A DNA stretch of 64,000 nt from Orthonyx spaldingii. Its lineage: Eukaryota; Chordata; Aves; Passeriformes; Orthonychidae. The notes under the pieces are model-generated. The model saw only the letters and a list, made by a program, of their open reading frames with translations, was not told where the DNA came from and made no database searches. The DNA is taken from the NCBI GenBank assembly GCA_013397795.1, contig VZTJ01006074.1, positions 256,731 through 320,730 on the forward strand, read 5' to 3'. Each line of letters begins with the position of its first letter. The stretch's first letter is position 1. Both the position numbers and the translations under genes were made by a program. Shown one piece after another: positions 45,333 to 56,700 of the stretch.

Positions 45333-45926
45333 GGCCCCCAGATCATATGAGATTAAGTTGGTTTCTGTACACAGAGCATGGTCTCTTAACTGCCTTGCCC
45401 TTGTTCTATAAAGTTTGATATCAACCATGATGTTAAGATCTTTGCAAGTATTCAAAGCAAAAATAAATTAAGACATTTATATTTGGCACTCAAAAGATGA
45501 AAAATAAATATGAAAATATAGAAATGGAGGGCTGTTTCCCAAATACTATATCAGTTTTACATATCTTGTCTTTGGTTTTGTGTTTCCAGCTTATTTTTCA
45601 CCCTTTTAAAGGCTGTGTGTTGATATCGAGAGAGAGATGTGAAAAGTTTTTTTACTTCCTGCCCAGAGTGATGATGGGCTAGAAAGAAAAGCTAAGGTTT
45701 TAGTTCTGGGGTAATAGAAAGCAAAATTTCTTGCTGATATTTGCAGACTTATTTCACTACACTTCTAGGAGAGTTATTTAACTTTGTAACAGACGCTTGT
45801 TCCTAATCCTAGTCTGAAATAGCCTGTTGCCAAATTCACATTCAGTATTTTTATCCTTACAGAGAAAGAGAGATCATAATTTCATCATATGTTCAATGTA
45901 TTCTATACAACATAAGATCATATGGT
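45333..45926. other. Unassigned non-coding sequence
   Basis: AT-rich unique sequence with no recognised feature. Confidence 0.5.
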
Positions 45927-45972
45927 CATCTCATTCCTTCTTCTGTAAGATGGCAATAGAGTAGAACAGACA
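45927..45972 (+). repeat. Possible MIR-like fragment
   Basis: CATCTCATTCCTTCTTCTGT, then AAGATGGCAATAGAGTAG, resembles the MIR wording CTCAGTTTCCTCATCTGT, then AAAATGGGGATAATAGTA. About 45 bp is comparable, with several differences. Confidence 0.3.
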
Positions 45973-48094
45973 ACTTAAGGATGGCAGTAAATTTGTTGCT
46001 CTGTAAACAAGGCACTCATGATGAGGGCTTTACACTCTCTACTGTTGTTAGTGGGATAACAATTGAATAGACTGGGGCTTGTAGGAGGAAAGGGAAAAAA
46101 TAGATGGAAACCCACAGAGAAGAGAGAAATAGCAATTATCTAATATGAATTTTTAAATTATTAAATATGCAGAGACTGTTGTTTCTCTCCATCTTGCTAG
46201 GTTCACTGGCAGCATGAACACTTCTCCTCCTGCTCCTGTGACAGGAATATCACACATGGTGCTGTGCAGTTCCTCAGGGGCAGGACTGAGGTCAGAACAA
46301 GGCTATGTGCTCAGGACTGCAGCTTCTCTTCAGCATCCATATATCAGATATGAGTAATTCTCCAAAGTCTGACTTCACCACATGTTTAGTACCTTTGGCT
46401 TTGAAATCAGCGGTGAAATTTGTAGTGAACTGTAAAGCTGATGGACTGTGTTTCACCAAGAAGAGTTAATGTGATTTATTTGTTTAACAATCAAGGGTCA
46501 TCTTCAGCAAAGATTTAGCAGGAGTGCAGACAATAAAACACTTATGATTTTCTGTGAATTGGCATGAAGTAACAGCCACAAAAAATTAGAAAGCATAAAT
46601 TGTTCTTTTGCATATGCATGGCTGTTGTTCTCCTGACCTTGGTTACAAGCTGGTGGGCTTTAAGCAGCTGAAGATCCAGACCTCCTTAGTCCCTCGGCTC
46701 AGACTGGGGAGTGGTGGTAAAAGTGTCCAGGACTCGCACAAATTGGCCAGTGCAATCATTTGGCTTTAGTAGGCACAGAGGTATCCATTTTTGAAAGTGC
46801 CTTGTGATTTTTTTTGGTGCACAAATACAGATGTGGTAGAGAAGTCAGATTTCTAGATGAGAAGAGCTCAGCAGTTTGGAAAAACAAATTTTGATATATC
46901 TCCAGGTGTGCACCTGAAAATTCAAAGAATCCAGGTGTTTTTTGAAAATGAGAGAAGATGACCAAGCTCACCTCTCTGCTATTCTTTGGGTACAGTAATT
47001 ATCAGATGGATTTTTTTTTCTATCCCCCTTTCCCACGTAGAAAGACCTCAAGGCCCGGTCCCCTGCTTCCTGAGTTAGTTCTGTTCTGCAAAAAGAAGAA
47101 AGCCTTTCTTTGGGGTATTGTCAGGAAGTATAGTGAGGTTGAGGAAACCCCCAGACAACTTGCTGGATGCAGCAGCCGCCTGTATCTTGTGGAGAGTCGT
47201 AGGAGATGGGCACCCCTCAGCATCAGTACCTCCACCCCAGGTGTGCCTTCTCTTCCCAGTTGTGCTGGCAGCACAAGCAAACTGGGCAGAGGGCAGGCAG
47301 GAGGGTATGGGGCAGTGTCTAACGCTGCCTCGTCCTTGCTGGCGGCAGTTTGGGCCCTGATGAATACCCAGGCTGAGCACGTAGGTGAGGCACCGTCTGG
47401 ATGGTTCCTGAGGGGGAATAGCTGCCCTGCCAAATCTCAGATTTCCCCTCTCCAGAGAGGCTCTGGAGTGACTCATACTGCTTGGGAGAGTCCAATTCTT
47501 TTGCACCCTCAGGCCTACAATGTATGGGTGGGCTTAGAGTCATCATTTTAGGAGATCACAGCTTCTCAGGACTGCTGTGCCCATGCTCAGTGTTGCTGCT
47601 TCTGTTGCAATCTCTGCAGCTCTCCCCTCGGCAGCACAGTGGCCTCTACCCTATACATCATCAGGCTTTGCACAGAGTCACTGCAGAGCTTTGCTGCACA
47701 AAGGATGTGGATACATGTTATTTTACTTAATATAAATAAATGCACATTGGATCCATGTACATGCACTAACTGCTTTGCTTCTGCTTACTCATATGCAGTA
47801 TAGCCAAAACTGCAGGAGCCGCACCCAAAAGTGGTGTGAACAAAGTCCTATGAATTTATACAAATATGTTGCAATCATATGTAAACACTGTAAATATTGC
47901 ATGTTCCTGTGGTGCTGATGGGGAATAATTTGAGAATTTTAAGCAGTGCAACTCTTCAGATGCTGGAAAGACTTGGCCTCATTTTGAAACTGTAATAGAG
48001 GTCAGAATATATTTTATGTGACAACCGTGTCCTCGGACCTATTTGTTATTTCTTTTTAAAATATAAACAAACTGTCTTCTCATTTTGTTTACAG
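45973..48094. other. Unassigned non-coding sequence with a GC-richer zone
   Basis: Mostly unique. The zone 47040-47560 is GC-richer and holds overlapping open frames on both strands: 197 codons on plus (46958-47551) and 137 and 143 codons on minus. Mutually overlapping frames without domains point to base composition and not to coding. No splice sites stand out there. Confidence 0.5.
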
Positions 48095-48139
48095 GACAGT
48101 GGAACAGGAGATAACAGCTGCATTGAAGAAATACTGCGG
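48095..48139 (+). CDS. Candidate 45-nt micro-exon of an unidentified gene
   Basis: A good acceptor (pyrimidine-rich CTGTCTTCTCATTTTGTTTACAG, of which the last bases ending at 48094 are TTTGTTTACAG) is followed by 45 nt and a donor CGG then GTATGA at 48140. In phase 0 the exon reads DSGTGDNSCIEEILR; a second phase is also open (TVEQEITAALKKYC), and the third has a stop. The length is a multiple of three, the donor is weaker than consensus, and a U-rich segment ending TTTTTTTCCAG lies just downstream (ends 48171), as often seen around regulated small exons. I do not recognise the peptide, so the host gene is unknown. Chance occurrence is quite possible. Confidence 0.25.
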
Positions 48140-51100
48140 GTATGAATCCTGAAAAATCTCTTTTTTTCCAGTCCCCTTTTGTTTGCTCTGAAAAGACAAG
48201 AGAATAACGAGAATATTGCAATTATGGCTGTTAAAATTTTCCTCTTTTAGATTGTCATCTTTCTAAGGAAAAAGTAGGCAAAATTATTTCCTCACGAAAA
48301 ATAATTGAAAAATCTGTGAGAACAACCTTTCAGAGTCTGTGGATTTCACTGCTACTTTATGCCAGTACAGCTGACCTTCATGCATGGAGAAGCAGATAAT
48401 GGGATAAATTATAAACTGAAATGTACAATGATGTTTCAGGTTTACAAACCATGCAAAGTGCATGTTTCCATTAATCATGACTGTCAAAAATCTTAATTTT
48501 GAAGGGGGGTCTAGGAAGGTCATTTTCCACCTGGATTTAATTATGTAAGGTCATTATTTTCATTATGTCCATTACACAATGACAATGTGCAAAATCTGTA
48601 GTTATTTCCATATTTCATTATTATTTCTTTTATCTTAGTAATTTCTACTTTATTTTCATGGAGAAAATTAATACACATCCAGACAAATCTTGGCTTGAAT
48701 CAACTTGGATATTGATTATTTTCTGTGGCAGAAAAATTTGTAAACAATGAGTTAATATTTTAACTCATGTGGTCATCTTGGTTCTTTTTCAAAAATGACA
48801 ATTCAGTAATTCACAATGCTTAAAAATCTGATGAAATAGTGATTGAAACACAAAGCAAGGTAGATGGAATGATAAAACTTCCCTATTTTACTATATGTGC
48901 TTCTACCTCTTGGATATCCCATCACAAATATTTCTGATGATTTATGAATGGCAGGGTTATAAATATTTGGTTTGGAGATTAGCAGTGCATTAAGCCTTTT
49001 GTTTCTAAGGCATTTTTCCATTCTCCCTCACTATGTTAAATGTAGCTTTTAATTCTTAAACTGGACAAAGAGTGTATCGAAGGGTGATGATGATGTATTG
49101 CTTATGACTTCACTGGCAGAGTTTTTACTTAGCTAACATTTACAAAGTAGGCTTTGTTAGGATTTAGGTGCATATTCAACAAGCCTTAGCCACAGTCCTT
49201 GCTGGTTTGTTACAAATTAGTAGCAGATCTCATGAATTTGTGATGTGATATGATGTGATGTCATGTGAGGCTCAGACTCCCTTTTTATGCAAGGCTTTTA
49301 AAATGAACAGTCAGAGAAGCTGGTCTTCCTCCTTTAGGTTCTGCAGATTGGCTCATGCAATGTAGCAAAAGCATAGAAAGAGGCACAATTCCTTCCACAC
49401 AGAGGAGGATGGGTATGTAAGAGACCCCATCTGAGAAGAAAAATGCACAGTATGACTAGAGATAGTAAGGTACATCTCCAAAACAATGAACAGAGTTGCT
49501 GCTCTCTCTTTTTTTTCCTTTGGAACATTCCTCAAGAAATACTTTTGTCAAGCTTCATGAGGGGTAACCTCACCAATCTGCCCATCTTCCATGTCTGCAA
49601 ACCTGGGCATCTCTTTCTGTTCTGAACTTCCCTTGTGTCTCTGTGTCTAAGACTACACGTAATTCTTCCAGGCTGTTTCTCTATAGTATTTCTGACTGAA
49701 GCTCTTTATTCTCATGGGTGTAAGTCTTCGGTCCAAAATTCTCATTACACACTTTGATTGCTGCTGCCTCCTTTCCTAGTGTTTGACAAATGCAATGTTA
49801 CCCACCTCCATTCATACTGCTGCACAGATCATTTTCCTAGCTTGACAACTTGCCCAGAGACATCTGTCTTTACATCTCACCACTGTCATCTCCTTCTCTA
49901 TCACATCAAGTACAGCTATTTGTCTGTGATTCTAAGGCCTCCAGTCCATGCTAACATATTAAAACCCATGTTAGCTTACCCGGTGATGTCGAAATGTTGC
50001 TAAGTTTTGCATCAATTAATTTCTTCCAATCAGATCTGGGAAGAGCTTTGAAAACTTTGCCAATCACCTCCATAGCTACCTCTGTCCTCTCTTAACAGGC
50101 TCCTTTTTTCCCAAGGATGGTGGAAAACTGGTGGTGAGGTCAGGGCTCTACCACTGTTTCTCATGCTTGAACATTTTTGTCCCATTGTTTCTTGTAGTAC
50201 TCTGTAAGGTCAGACATCCATCTGCTCTCTTTTGTACTGAAAAGTGGATTTTCTATGTCAAGGAACTGCTGTGTATTACAAAAGCAGTGCTTAGGTACTC
50301 TCGTAATACAAATCCATATCTGCAGTGGTTGTTGTCACCAATAATTACTGAAAACAGCAACAGTAATAATGTGCCTTTGCTGCTCACTTTGTAATTTACT
50401 GACATGTAGACATTTCCATCCCTCTTCATGCCCTCTTTTTGTCCTGAGCAGATCCATGAAGTTGTAACACAGATTTTCTACTTTTCTGAAACAGACTACA
50501 TATAAGGAATGCCATTTCCATGGTTTTGTGGAGGTGCTATTCACATAATAAAGCCAAAGTTTGGCTTCTTTTTGGACAGAATATACAAAGTTGCTATACA
50601 GGTCCCCAAAGGCAGGCAGTGAAAAGCTACAGCAGCTACAATTCTTGTGTTCCCCTCAGAAAAGATGGCTGGCATTCTGGAATGTGTTTATTATGGGAAG
50701 GGCCACTCCTACTGTATGGAGCATCAGCAAAAGGAAGAAGATGCTTAAAATTCATCCTTTTAAGGAACATTACACCCTATATTAGCTGTCTCTTGCACAA
50801 CACAAAGGAGAAAACATCCTCTCTTTCTAGGTGATGTGTTCCCTGCACAAATCAGGCTGTGGCTTTTCCGTGAAACAGGTACTTCCATGGCATGTCCCTG
50901 TTTCCTCATTCAAGACCGAGGGCAGTAGTAAGTGTGCCCCAAGTTGGCTCCATCTGCTTCCCTGCGTTCCCTTTCCCCAGCAGGTGAAAAGCGGCAAGTT
51001 TGTTTTGTCACCCTCTGGTTCCAGGATGTGGCCACAGCTAGAGCTAACATCTGGACCTGGGCTGCAAAATCAATTTAGGCATGGCTTTAAAATCACCAAA

Positions 51101-51799
51101 TCTGATTTTTCACTAACTGTGACAAGAATTTATAGGTTTTTTGCTATCTGCTGCAACACAAGTTGCCACAGCTTAAATCTAGCCTTTTTTGATGTTGTTC
51201 TACCAAATGTATCAAAGCTCTATAGACTTTGTAAACTGACAGATCCTTCTGCACAAAACTGCAGCTTCCAGAGAATGCCCCCAAGTGCTGAGACACAGAA
51301 CCTCTTCCACTCCTGAAGGAGGTTGATTAACAAGACAGTAACCCTGTTGAGATTGGAGCTGTTGTAAGGTCTCCTGTAGAGTTTATAATCACTGCAGGAA
51401 TCCTGAACCTCATCTAACCCCATGCACTAATTTATAGCAACTTCTTCAAAGTGCACTGACTTCTCTGTCCAGCTGCAGGCACACACTTTGAGGACAGAGA
51501 AATATCTAAGAGAGCCTTCAATGTAAATAACTCCAGTAAGACCAAGTTACAGATGTAATGTCAAAACATGAGAGAAAAGCCTCATTACTTGCTAGTAGAT
51601 TTGAAATGCAATTCTTTGTAAGCTTTGCATTGTTTGTGGAGAATGTGATAGAAAACTTTGAAGTGGAAAAGTTAAGACTACACAAATACCCTTTATTCCA
51701 CCGTGCATGGAGCAGTTGCTATGTGCTTTGCTGAGACATTGCCAAAGCCAACCTACTCGCTTCCTTGCTAAAACACAGGCTTACTAAGCAAGATTACTT
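48140..51799. other. Unassigned non-coding sequence
   Basis: Unique AT-rich sequence. It includes a 9-bp inverted repeat (48747-48768) and a short TGATG-rich stretch near 49238-49263. A 161-codon plus-strand frame (50831-51316) has no recognised domain. Confidence 0.5.
48747..48768. repeat. 9-bp perfect inverted repeat
   Basis: ATGAGTTAA (48747-48755) and TTAACTCAT (48760-48768) are perfect inverted copies with a 4-base spacer. No function is inferred. Confidence 0.8.
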
Positions 51800-52290
51800 C
51801 AGTTGTGGGGTCCCCAGCACAGGAAGGATGTTAACTTGTTGGAGCAAGTCCAGAGGAGGCCACCAAGTTGATTAGAGGGATGCAGCACCTCTCCTGTGCA
51901 TAAAGGCTAAAAGGACTGGGATTGTTCAGCCTGGGAAAGAGAAGGCTTAGGGGTGACCTGATTGCAGCCTTCAAGTACCTAAAGGAAGCCTACAAGAAAG
52001 AGGGAGAAAGACTTTTCACAAAAGCATGTAGTGACAGGACAAGGGGGAATGGATTCAAACTGAGAGAGTAGGTTTAGATCAGATATTAGTAAGAAATTCT
52101 TTACTGTGAGAGTGGTGAGGCACTGGAACAGGTTGCCCAGAGGAGCTGTGGATGCCCCATCCCTGGAGGCGTTTAAGGCCAGGTTGGATGGGGCCCTGAG
52201 CAACTTGGTCTCATGGAAGGCTGGAACTAGAAGATCTGGAAGGCCATTTCCAACCCAAACCATTCTATGATAATTCTATGATTCTATGAT
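51800..52290 (+). mobile_element. CR1 LINE 3' fragment with intact terminal repeat
   Basis: Begins at AGTTGTGGGGTCCCCAGCAC (the QLWGPQ segment), proceeds through decayed ORF2 and a better-preserved end encoding KKFFTVRVVRHWNRLPRGA, then PSLEAFKARLDGALSNLV (about 52088-52210). The 3' UTR ends CCAACCCAAACCATTCTATG, followed by ATAATTCTATGATTCTATGA, the canonical CR1 tail. Several frameshifts and stops lie upstream of 52080. It is the same subfamily as the 33.8 kb copy and is 5'-truncated. Confidence 0.95.
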
Positions 52291-52602
52291 AGTAATTTTG
52301 GCTGGTTTCTATTTGACTTTATTAATGTGTGGAACTGTGTATTTTATGACTGGTGGGGTTTAAAGTAAACATTTATTTTACTGTAATACCTTCAAAGAAT
52401 GGGAGCAACAAGAGTCCTGCCTCTCCACTGTTAGTCAACTGTTGCAACCAATATAGGATGCACTCTGAGAATATTTGCTATGGATTTAAGAAGTAAGGGA
52501 GTGTGTTGAGTGCAGACAGTTCTTGAATTTTAAGGTAAGTGGAGATTGATCTGGCTATTCTTAGAGTCTTAGCTTAGTGATTTCCTAGAGTTGTGGAGGC
52601 TT
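52291..52602. other. Unassigned spacer between CR1 and LTR
   Basis: About 310 bp of unique sequence. A donor-like AAGGTAAGTGG lies near 52532, but no convincing acceptor precedes it. Confidence 0.5.
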
Positions 52603-53187
52603 TGTTGGAAGGAAATGCACAGGCATGTCGCTTGACTGCTTGACCGCCCGGCAGGCCAGCAGGTGACACGATCTAGGAGCACCCAGTCGGCAAGGCTATC
52701 GCCTTGAAACCCCTGCAGGGTAGCTCTGAGAAGAGCTGTTTGCCTCGTAGCCCAGGCTGGGGCTGGCAGCAGTCGGTGGACACAGAGTAGCGAATGCGGT
52801 GGAAGTAAAGGAGGAGAGAGGGACTCACTCGTAGCAGCAACCTTGAGTTTATTCTCTGTCCCGAGGGACAGGAGAACTAGCAGCAAGGGCGGGAGCTACA
52901 GAATGCACAATGGGGGATGGTTACACAGGGTTTTAAGGGAACTAAAAAAGGGGAGGAGAACATGAATAAACCAATGGTGAACGTGATGGATAGTGACAGG
53001 TATCCAATAACTGGGGAGCGAAGGAGGGATAAATTCAAACAATCCAATGGGGATAACAGAACTTCAGAACTTTCCAGTCTGATATGAATATTAAATCAAC
53101 TCTGTGAATATTAAAATAACTCTGAGGGAACAGGGGAGGAGATAGAACTTTGATAGGCAAGGGTGAGTGGCGGGAAGGTAACCCAGC
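52603..53187 (-). mobile_element. Endogenous retrovirus LTR, antisense (3' LTR)
   Basis: I infer a 585-bp LTR read on the minus strand. Its ends form a short inverted repeat: TGTTGG at 52603 on plus, and TGCTGG read inward from 53187 on minus. In element orientation U3 carries a 20-bp tandem duplication (53086-53125) and three inverted CCAAT boxes (plus-strand CCAAT at 53044, 53004 and 52971). A TATA-like CCTTAAAA follows (complement of 52931-52938), then the polyadenylation signal AATAAA (complement of 52848-52853). Directly beside the U3 start lies a purine-rich GAAGGGGATGGGGAAGG on the minus strand (complement of 53190-53206), as expected of the polypurine tract before a 3' LTR. I cannot assign the ERV class. 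Edges rest on these signals, not on a paired LTR. Confidence 0.65.
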
Positions 53188-53700
53188 ACGCCTTCCCCAT
53201 CCCCTTCAGGCTCACTGCCCTGAGAGGTATAGTCTGCCCAGTCCACGTTGGATGGGTGCACCACTGGCTGGGTGACCGCCACACAGGCAAGCTGAACTTT
53301 TGACGATTGAAGAGGTTCCTTGTGAATTCCCTGGATTTTTTTGCGTTGATGTGAGCGGTGTCATTGAACTGGGTAGAGACAGGCATAGTTTGAGTGTTTG
53401 GTCTGCAAACAGTGTTTGGCTGCAGAATGCGAAGACAGCGGGAAGCTGATGGAGCAACAGGAATGCAGAGAAGGGGCTGGAGAAAAACCGAGCACAGCCA
53501 GTTAACACAGAAAAAGCCACTTCCTTTGAAATGGCACGGAGCAGTGGGGAGACAAGCTGGGGTCTGCAGCAGAGGACAGATAAGTTCTTTCAGGGAAGAT
53601 AGAAAAAGCCATTGGGAGGCAGTGAAAGGACAGGGACTCCAGCTGTGAACATCTGCCCCAGTGAAGGACAACTCTCCTTCGTGCCATGAACCTCCTGTCC
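53188..53700 (-). mobile_element. Probable 3' internal remnant of the same endogenous retrovirus
   Basis: Minus-strand sequence immediately upstream of the LTR, starting with the polypurine tract at 53190-53206. A 186-codon minus-strand frame (53111-53671) spans it but runs on into U3, overlaps other open frames and shows no envelope, protease, integrase or dUTPase feature, so I do not call a protein. The right edge is uncertain because no 5' LTR, primer-binding site or second terminus was found before the end of the window; the provirus is therefore truncated, rearranged or mostly deleted. Confidence 0.4.
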
Positions 53701-56700
53701 AGGGATGAGCACCCAGAGATGCCCTTGAAATAGGTTGTGACTCCTCATGGCCACAGGATATCCACTTATGAAAATGACATTCTAAGTGTGATGGCTTTGA
53801 TAAGCAATTTTCTTGACTGTCTCTACCCTGTGAGTCTAATCAGTGCGTAAAGCACTGCACTTCATATTTGAGCAACATAAAAAAAAAGAATGTAAACAAA
53901 ATCTAATTCTGTACTTTCTCCCTTCCCCACTTGGGATCCCTTGGCTCATTAGCAGTCTTGCTAATTCTTTAGCAGAAAGCATTAAGGATCGACCCATCAA
54001 ATATTCAGGGCCTTTTTTCAAACCTGAACAACCATATGTGCCATGAGATCAGCTGCACTCCATCAGCTGATTGAATTAAAACAAGAGCAGAGGTAAATTA
54101 GAAACTGTCTGCACAAGACAAATCCTGTGAAAACATGAAATTCTACCAAACACACTGTCACTGTAAATAAGCATCACAGTCAGTGGAGCACGTGTCAATA
54201 CTTAAAGGGGAGAAAAATCAGTTTCTTAGAGGTAGGTTGTTAGTTCAACAACTGTGAACTGCTGCCTTGTAAATGTTAATGACTGTAAGATCCCACTGGC
54301 TACAGTTAAGCTCCTGGTGGAGTTGGACATGTGAAGAATTACAGAACACAAATATGGTAATCAGCAGTATATTTCTAAACACTCCTGTTGCTTTCCAAAG
54401 CAAAGGGAAAGCCCTACAGGTGCAATGAGACCCACTTTGCTGCACAGCACTCGTGCAATAGCTGCCTCTGCACTACCAGAACATTTCTTTGCAGTCTCAC
54501 TGCTGGGAAGAAAGTGCTGGGCAACATTAAGAGGGAGGTGAGAAGGCCAGCCTCAGACCAGCACTTTCATGGAGAAATTCGAGTTAGCTATTGTGACTGG
54601 ACCTGGGGAGAAAATCCTGGAAAAGTTTCTGGAGGAACACACCAACTTCAGGCAAAAGAGAGACGGTGGAGGAGAGAGAAGGCATGGAGACTTATAAGCC
54701 GCCCCAGTTTACAGACACTTGATTAGTCTCATTGAATACAGAAGTAATCCAAAGTGTCAGAATCATGTTAAATAATGTATTAGATGCATAAAATATCACT
54801 TTTTTTCATTGTAGTCTTTCAGAAGAACTTCCACAGCTTTGTTTTTAATATCCTAAATTTCAGAGCAATTACAGCATTATTTTGGCTGATGTATACTGTT
54901 CATTTCATTTCTTCAGTATTATTCTTTTTGTCTTTCTTACTCAAATAAATAAAAAATCATACATACCCAAGAGTGTTTGGAAAATCTACCATTTCACTCA
55001 AGGCACTAAATCCCAGAAATATGAAGACATATTTTGAGCCATTTAATCCAATCTGCAGTACTCACCTGTAAATATTGCCCTTCTTACCAGGTCATTTGTG
55101 CAGTACCTTTTCTGGGCAGTCACAGTACCTTTGTCAGCTTTCCTCCAGTTAGCCTGGGTACTGCTAGTGGTATGGATAGCAGCACTGTAGAGCTTCAGCA
55201 AGCTCTGCCTGGAGCTTCTCCAGCTTCTCCGTGAGAATTAGCAGTTCATATGGTACCTTGTTCTGTTAGAGCAAAATTAGCAGCAGTACCAGAGCTAAAG
55301 ATATTTTGGCCTTGTCCACATAAGCTGCAGTGATCACAGAGAGCCATATCTGTGTACACCACAATCCCCTTGACTTCTCATGACAACTTTCAGGACACAT
55401 TCTCTGTATGTGGTGCCTTGGACTGTCTCTGTGTATCTGCTGAAGCCGGGGTCTCTCCATTACTTCTTTCTCCATCCAAAAGGCTGGAGGGAGATTGCTT
55501 ACTTTTCACACATTTGGTCCCTTTTCGTGTTTTCTCAGATCATCAGAGTCTCTCTCCAGGTGATCTGTTATTTATTGTTAGCTCATCTAACAGAATCTGC
55601 TCCTGGTTTGGGCACCATGCATGGCACATCCTTTTTATTGCCCGCATTGTGGTTTTCAACTGTCAATAAACCTTCACAGCCAACATGTTAAACCTAGACA
55701 TGTAAGTATTGCTTCCCTGGCCCTTAACAGAGAGAGGATGAGGTACAGAACACCAAGTAAAATGCACTGAAATGCTACACTAACAGTGGTAATGTCAACC
55801 AATCATAAATTAGTTGTACATCAGCTGTCCCCCTGAATTGTCACTCTTGAATTTTTGTTGCTTCCACTGTTTTTGTTGAAAATACTGTCTCAAAAGAACC
55901 TGAGGTTTGAAGTATGCTGTATACTTAAAACTTGAACGTAGTAAATCTTGATGTCAGTTAATAAATACCACCTTAAAAAGGTAAAAACTATAAATGTTTC
56001 AGTGGAAATAGATGATCAAGCTAGAAACTCATATGTGGGACTAAGAACTAACACCACTCAAAGGTAATCTGTCTTTCAGTCTTCCAAGTGCCAGTGCAGG
56101 ATGTGGAGGCACACCCTGTGCCATTAGCCACCCATGTGCTGGGGCCCTGACATTTTCAAATACAGCAAAATCTGGTCTGTTTTGAATTGAATAGGGTGCT
56201 GCAGACAAAAGAGACCGGTATTCTTTTTAGAACTCAAGTAGCTGGTGAGCAAAGGCATTGTGTTAGGGAAAGTCAGGTCAGTATAAAAATGAAATGCTAT
56301 AGTGCTAATTTGGTGGAATTAATTTTAAAAATTGCTGTTTTGTAGCGAGTGTATATACCCTGTTATTTGAAAAAGCAAGAGAGAATCCAGAATGAATTAT
56401 CCAGCCTCTCTGCTATACAAAAATAATACAGTAAAATACTTACTAATTTTTCCCTCTGTTTAGAGTGTTTCACAAAGCTGGGAAAAAAAGCACAATCACC
56501 GTCTTGTTCCAATACAGAGAAATGATTCCATGTTATTAAGGGCAAAGGGCCAGATAGATCCTCATTTTGTAGAGCCCTGCCACAACTTTTCTGAGGCCAA
56601 CAAAATTAATACCGAAATAATACCAGAAAGGATCTGTATTACCAGTCCTAACAAAAGAAGAATAAAATTTGGGCAACAGCAGGTATCTGCACTGCTGGGA

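Noticed and set aside
46958..47551. 197-codon plus-strand open frame, with 137- and 143-codon frames on the opposite strand
   Set aside because: Long frames are open on both strands in GC-richer DNA, there is no recognisable domain, and no splice or promoter context; composition explains it.
50831..51316. 161-codon plus-strand open frame
   Set aside because: No family motif, no supporting signals, ordinary intergenic composition.
53111..53671. 186-codon minus-strand frame as a retroviral protein
   Set aside because: It crosses the polypurine tract into U3, where coding is not expected, and has no viral domain; kept only as ERV-derived DNA.
54388..54480. GKPYRCNE-like words resembling a C2H2 zinc-finger linker
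   Set aside because: No C-x2-C...H-x3-H spacing follows; chance similarity.
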